Source: Bacilli bacterium (GTDB lineage: Bacteria > Bacillota_I > Bacilli_A > RF39 > UBA660). From it: 64,000 bases of DNA. The translations under genes and the position numbers were made by a program. Below, in pieces: positions 60,351 to 64,000 of this stretch. The notes beneath the pieces were generated by a model. The model was given only the letters and a program-made list of their open reading frames with translations. It was not told where the DNA came from and searched no databases. Location of the stretch: positions 5,417 to 69,416 of the forward strand of contig CAAGHJ010000002.1 in assembly GCA_900769635.1 (NCBI GenBank). The letters are read 5' to 3'. The first letter of the stretch is position 1. Each line of letters opens with the position of its first letter.

Positions 60351-61313
60351 CTATCTACCTGTTGCTACTTTTTCCTTTCCATTATACTCATTTAGTTCCA
60401 TAAGACGATCTTTAGATAATCCACTAATCTTTGATATTAAATCATAATTAAGGCCTTCATTCATCATTTCTTTAACCATATTCTCGCGAGCTTCTATAAT
60501 TCCTGCCGAATGTCCCTCTGTGCGACCTTCTTCTCGTCCTTCTTCTCGGCCTTCAGCACGACCCTCTGCCTTTCCTGTTACATACTTAATTTTTAGTCTA
60601 TCTTCAAAATTTTCCTCCATTTCAATATTAGACATAAAATTCAAATCTTCACTTTTCTTTTCTATCATATTAATCAAATCCTTTCTATAAGTTTCTTCAA
60701 TACCTCCCATCTTTAGCAAAAAATTAATTTCCTTTAAATTTTTAGCATAAAAGATAGCAGCTAAATAATGCATTTTTGTCACTTTGCATCCATTATATAC
60801 CATTTTATAACAAAGTTCAACATCTATTAACCATATTTCTAAATTATCAATAAGAACCCTATTTATTCCTTTATTAAGTAATTGAAAATTAGCAAAATCT
60901 ACATTTTCATAAGGTCTACCAGAATTAAGATTAACCTGTACTATTCGTGGCCTTTCCAGTATTTCTTCCCCATTTTTCTTCCTTTTATGCATATCAAAAT
61001 AATATCCTTCTATTATTCGTAGAAAATAAATAAAGTTTCTAAATAGCTTGTCCTCATCGAAGTCATCTTTGTTTGCTTCTATATTTAAAAACATTTTCTC
61101 ATCCATATCAAGTAAAATATCTTTGTGGAGTCCTTTTTCAGATAAATTACGCTTCACGGTCTCTGTATTTAGTACTTTAACTTTTGATAATAGATTTTCA
61201 TCACCTCCTATAATACCATAAACTATTCTGGCTAAAATTTGTGGTTTCTCCATAAATATATGTTTTATACTATTGTCATATAGTAGAAACCCTTGTTTAT
61301 TAATTTTTCTCAT
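60351..61313 (-). CDS. Rpn/PD-(D/E)XK family transposase-like nuclease
   Basis: This 320-residue protein starts with SIKHIFMEKPQILARIVYGII. It has a PD-(D/E)XK-type core (LLDMDEKMFLNIEANK near residues 68-83), a DVELCYKMVYNG segment, then a linker of repeated Glu-Gly-Arg units (near 248-268) and a short helical tail. Such Rpn-like proteins are frequent and variable in gut bacteria and promote recombination or cut DNA. The repeat linker is a known place of length variation. It lies alone between two intergenic spacers. Confidence 0.8.
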   Translation of the reverse strand: MRKINKQGFLLYDNSIKHIFMEKPQILARIVYGIIGGDENLLSKVKVLNTETVKRNLSEKGLHKDILLDMDEKMFLNIEANKDDFDEDKLFRNFIYFLRIIEGYYFDMHKRKKNGEEILERPRIVQVNLNSGRPYENVDFANFQLLNKGINRVLIDNLEIWLIDVELCYKMVYNGCKVTKMHYLAAIFYAKNLKEINFLLKMGGIEETYRKDLINMIEKKSEDLNFMSNIEMEENFEDRLKIKYVTGKAEGRAEGREEGREEGRTEGHSAGIIEARENMVKEMMNEGLNYDLISKISGLSKDRLMELNEYNGKEKVATGR

Positions 61314-61320
61314 TTAATTA

Positions 61321-61957
61321 CCTCCTCTATTATTATTATTACCAAAAAAAATAAAAATTCCCCCCTCGGAAGGTGAATTTCTACCCAAAACATATATTAA
61401 ATGTACCTAAAAATACTAAAAAAATAACGTATATTCGTATTTAGGACAAAGTTCCATTTTTATACACTTGTCTATAATCTTTATAATAATACATCATTTT
61501 TTACATCAATACCACCATCATCTTCATTTATAAGTTTCAATAATAAACACCAATATCCTCATCAACTTCATTCATCATCATAAGTCTAATCACTAATATC
61601 CTTATCAGATTCATTCATCAGTTTCAATTTCAATCTAATCACTAATATCCTCATCATCTTCAATCCTAATCATTCTCTCAAATCAAAACACCATTACCCT
61701 TATCAAACTTAACTAAAACTAAGCCATCCCCATCATCCCCTCTAAAACTAATACCATCAAAAAAGTTAAAAAATTTACACACCACTCTTGACAAGGTCTG
61801 AGTAAACTATAAATTAATTTACACACCACTATTAGCAAGGTCTCTCCCCCATAAAAAACCACCCAAAAATACAAAACTCCACCCTCATCCCCCAAAATCA
61901 ATAAACTTTTTCCCCATTTACGCATATATTAAAATAGAAAGAAAGGAAGCGTAATAT
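61321..61957. repeat. gene-free stretch with degenerate repeats
   Basis: About 640 nt without a supported gene. Two near-identical 23-mers (starting TCTAATCACTAATATCC, near 61584 and 61633) and further weaker copies lie in a T/C-rich section. A second pair (AATTTACACACCACT, near 61769 and 61813, each followed by AAGGTCT) lies about 44 nt apart. On the - strand some parts translate to Asp/Glu-rich fragments with stops, so this may be the decayed remains of an acidic protein gene. Confidence 0.55.
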
Positions 61958-62413
61958 ATGAATAATGGAATGTTTATACCAAATATACCAATAGGTTATG
62001 GAATGCCCACCTTTACAGGAATAAATCCAAATCTAGCATCAGGCCTTGGCGTAGCAAGAAATCTAGGCCTATCCCGTGGCCTTGGAGGATTATCAGGAAA
62101 AGCAGGCCTTTTCCGATCCGTCAATTGGGGTGGACTATTAAATAATGCCTCTAAAGCCCTTGGTGTTGTCAATCAAGCCGTACCCCTTGTTAAACAAGCC
62201 GGTCCTATGGTAAATAATATGAAATCAATGCTTAAACTAGCATCTATGTTTAAAGACGAAACCGATGGCCAAATCAAGACCACTTCCAATAACACTACCC
62301 CATCCCCTTCTACCTCTCAGTATCAGTCAAACAGTCCGCAAACTACAACTAGTTCCCTTAATGAGTCATCACAAAACATCACCTATTCAAACTCTCCAAA
62401 CTTCTTCCTCTAA
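61958..62413 (+). CDS. YqfQ/VrrA-like protein
   Basis: This 151-residue protein has a Gly-rich N-terminal part (LSRGLGGLSGKAGLFRSV), then the WGGLLNNASKALGVVNQAVPLVKQ and AGPMVNNMKSMLKLASMFK segments typical of the YqfQ-like family of Bacillus (called VrrA in B. anthracis). The tail is low complexity, rich in Ser, Thr, Asn and Gln. The family is linked to spore formers; role unknown. GAAAGGAAG precedes the start. Confidence 0.75.
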   Translation: MNNGMFIPNIPIGYGMPTFTGINPNLASGLGVARNLGLSRGLGGLSGKAGLFRSVNWGGLLNNASKALGVVNQAVPLVKQAGPMVNNMKSMLKLASMFKDETDGQIKTTSNNTTPSPSTSQYQSNSPQTTTSSLNESSQNITYSNSPNFFL

Positions 62414-62440
62414 AAAGTTCCCACATCCATAAACCCCTCC

Positions 62441-64000
62441 CTACATCCTACTTGGCCCCACATCAACCTCTATACTAACCCTTACATTATCCCGATAAAT
62501 CCCATCAATAAAGGTAAGTACTTCCTCAAGCTTATCACTTTTTCTATATTTAACAGTACACTTATACCTATAAACATTATTCATCTTAAACACATTCGCC
62601 ATAGCAGGTCCAAGAACAATTGCCTCCCCATCAAGTTTACTACGAAGATACCCCCCAACCTTCCTTGCTTCCCTCATTCCCTCCTTGTAATCCTTAGATA
62701 AAACACTAACAACCACTATATAATAATAAGGACTATATTTAAGTATCTTCCTCATTTTCATCTCTTCCCTATAAAACCCCACATAATCCTGCCTCCTAGC
62801 ATATTCCAAACTATAATGCCCCATATCAAAACTCTGTACAATAACCTCACCTGCATCAACCCCTCTACCACTTCTTCCCGATACCTGCGTAAGAAGTTCA
62901 AACGTTCTCTCACTACTCCTAAAGTCCGGTACATTTAAACTACTATCTGCACTAATCACTCCAACCAAAACAACATTAGGAAAATCAAGCCCCTTAGCAA
63001 TCATCTGTGTCCCCACTAACACATTATAAACCCCACTATCAAACTGGCGAATAATTCTCTGATGACTTCCCTTCCTCCCCGTTGTATCCAAATCCATTCT
63101 AACTACCCTTGCCCCATCAATAAGCCTTTCCACTTCTTCTACAAGCCTCTCCGTACCAATACCATAATCCATAACATTATCACTACCACACTTACTACAT
63201 ATACCATCCCTTACCTTAGAAAAGCCACAGTAATGGCAACTAAACCTATTACTACTCTTATGATAAGTAAGTGTAATATCACAGTTAGGACACTTCTCCG
63301 TATGTGAGCAATCCCTACAAATAAAAGCCGATGAATAACCCCTCCTATTAAGAAGTAACATAACTTGCTTACCCCTTGCAATAACATCTTTCATATTTTG
63401 GACAAGCTTCTCTGATAAAATAAAATTACCCCTCTTAGTTTCTTTCTTCATATCAACTACCGTAACAACTGGAAGTTTTGCAGATCCAGCTCTCTTTAAC
63501 ATTGTAACTAACCTATAAACACCATTACCAGCCCTTGCAAAACTCTCTAAACTAGGTGTAGCACTGCCCAAAACTATGGGACACTTATGCCACTTGCCCC
63601 GCCAAATTGCTACATCTCGTGCGTGATACCTAGGATTACAATCCTGCTTATAACTAGTCGATTGTTCCTCATCAATAACAATAATTCCTATATTTTTTAA
63701 AGGGGCAAATATGGCACTACGTGTACCAATTACAACATCCACATTCTCTTCCTTTATCCTCCTATATTCATCGTATCTTTCTCCCTCTGATAGACCACTA
63801 TGTAAAACAGCTATATTAACCTTTCTCTCCCCCTCTATATTGCTTCCCATCTCTATTCTTTCTAGTCCTATCTTAAACCTACTAACAATCTGCTCTGTAA
63901 GACCAATTTCTGGTACTAACACAATTACCTGCTTACCTTGTCGTACACACTCCTTAACTAACTCTACATACACCTCTGTCTTTCCACTTCCTGTAACTCC
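62441..64000 (-). CDS. priA: primosomal protein N' PriA, partial
   Basis: The frame is open to the right edge, so the N-terminal DNA-binding part is missing. The visible part begins at the helicase Walker A (GVTGSGKTEVY at the edge) and has VIDEEQS (motif II), HARDVA, GSATPSLES and VSGRSGRG. Between them lies the zinc-binding region with paired CxxC motifs (CRDC, CPNC, CHYC, CSKC) that is unique to PriA. It reloads the replisome at stalled forks. About 520 of roughly 730-800 residues are visible. Confidence 0.96.
   Translation of the reverse strand, partial: GVTGSGKTEVYVELVKECVRQGKQVIVLVPEIGLTEQIVSRFKIGLERIEMGSNIEGERKVNIAVLHSGLSEGERYDEYRRIKEENVDVVIGTRSAIFAPLKNIGIIVIDEEQSTSYKQDCNPRYHARDVAIWRGKWHKCPIVLGSATPSLESFARAGNGVYRLVTMLKRAGSAKLPVVTVVDMKKETKRGNFILSEKLVQNMKDVIARGKQVMLLLNRRGYSSAFICRDCSHTEKCPNCDITLTYHKSSNRFSCHYCGFSKVRDGICSKCGSDNVMDYGIGTERLVEEVERLIDGARVVRMDLDTTGRKGSHQRIIRQFDSGVYNVLVGTQMIAKGLDFPNVVLVGVISADSSLNVPDFRSSERTFELLTQVSGRSGRGVDAGEVIVQSFDMGHYSLEYARRQDYVGFYREEMKMRKILKYSPYYYIVVVSVLSKDYKEGMREARKVGGYLRSKLDGEAIVLGPAMANVFKMNNVYRYKCTVKYRKSDKLEEVLTFIDGIYRDNVRVSIEVDVGPSRM

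Noticed and set aside
61500..61860. A CRISPR array in the repeat-filled gap
   Set aside because: Repeats are imperfect, unevenly spaced and few, without cas genes.
1..64000. tRNA and rRNA genes
   Set aside because: No TTCGAAT-type T-arm with matching acceptor stems, and no rRNA-like GC-rich block, was seen by eye; a covariance-model scan would settle this.

Overview
The window looks like part of the chromosome of an AT-rich, spore-forming low-GC Gram-positive (Bacillota). It may come from one of the small-genome gut Bacilli lineages, but that placement is inference. The evidence is T-box leaders, AGGAGG-type ribosome sites, TGA used as a stop with TGG for Trp, and many sporulation genes: dacB remnant, spmA, spmB, gpr, spoIIP, spoIVB, spoIIM, spoVID, ysxE-like and yqfQ-like.

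Positions 1 to about 14,476 are the right-hand part of an integrated mobile element whose left end lies outside the window. It carries a partial gene, an eight-gene surface-glycan cassette (676-6813), a HelD-type helicase, two adjacent double-HTH repressor genes (one frameshifted), a decayed helicase, small accessory genes, and a large serine recombinase at the right edge. The cassette has a HAD phosphatase, a ParB-fold protein, a NeuB-like synthase without the SAF domain, a NeuA-like cytidylyltransferase, a radical SAM protein, a Nudix protein, a probable glycosyltransferase and one unknown protein. It is consistent with a nonulosonic acid made through a 9-phosphate intermediate (KDN- or sialic-acid-like). 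The element is inserted inside the dacB-type D-Ala-D-Ala carboxypeptidase gene just upstream of spmA-spmB, so a sporulation gene is split in a way that recalls sigK intervening (skin) elements.

From 14.5 to 36.4 kb most genes are on the + strand: spmAB, a Fic protein, a transketolase homologue that has lost its catalytic motifs, a T-box-controlled P-loop kinase and alaS, a CPBP protease, mutL-miaA, gpr, spoIIP, spoIVB, spoIIM, mnmA and an XRE regulator. From 36.5 to 64 kb most genes are on the - strand: a phosphohexomutase, xerD, tcdA, pheST with its own T-box, frr, two J-domain-like proteins, infC-rpmI-rplT, spoVID-ysxE, an S66 peptidase, an operon with a PfkB-SIS fusion, a Rpn-type nuclease, and priA, which runs off the right edge. 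On the chromosomal part the + strand is C-rich and the - strand G-rich whichever strand is coding; the element lacks this bias.

Unexplained structure includes a probable 350-nt structured RNA at 42,598-42,946, a 12-14 bp GC-rich motif repeated at gene ends across the chromosomal part but not seen in the element, a perfect 19-bp inverted repeat upstream of infC, and two likely attenuators inside the element. No tRNA, rRNA or CRISPR array was seen.
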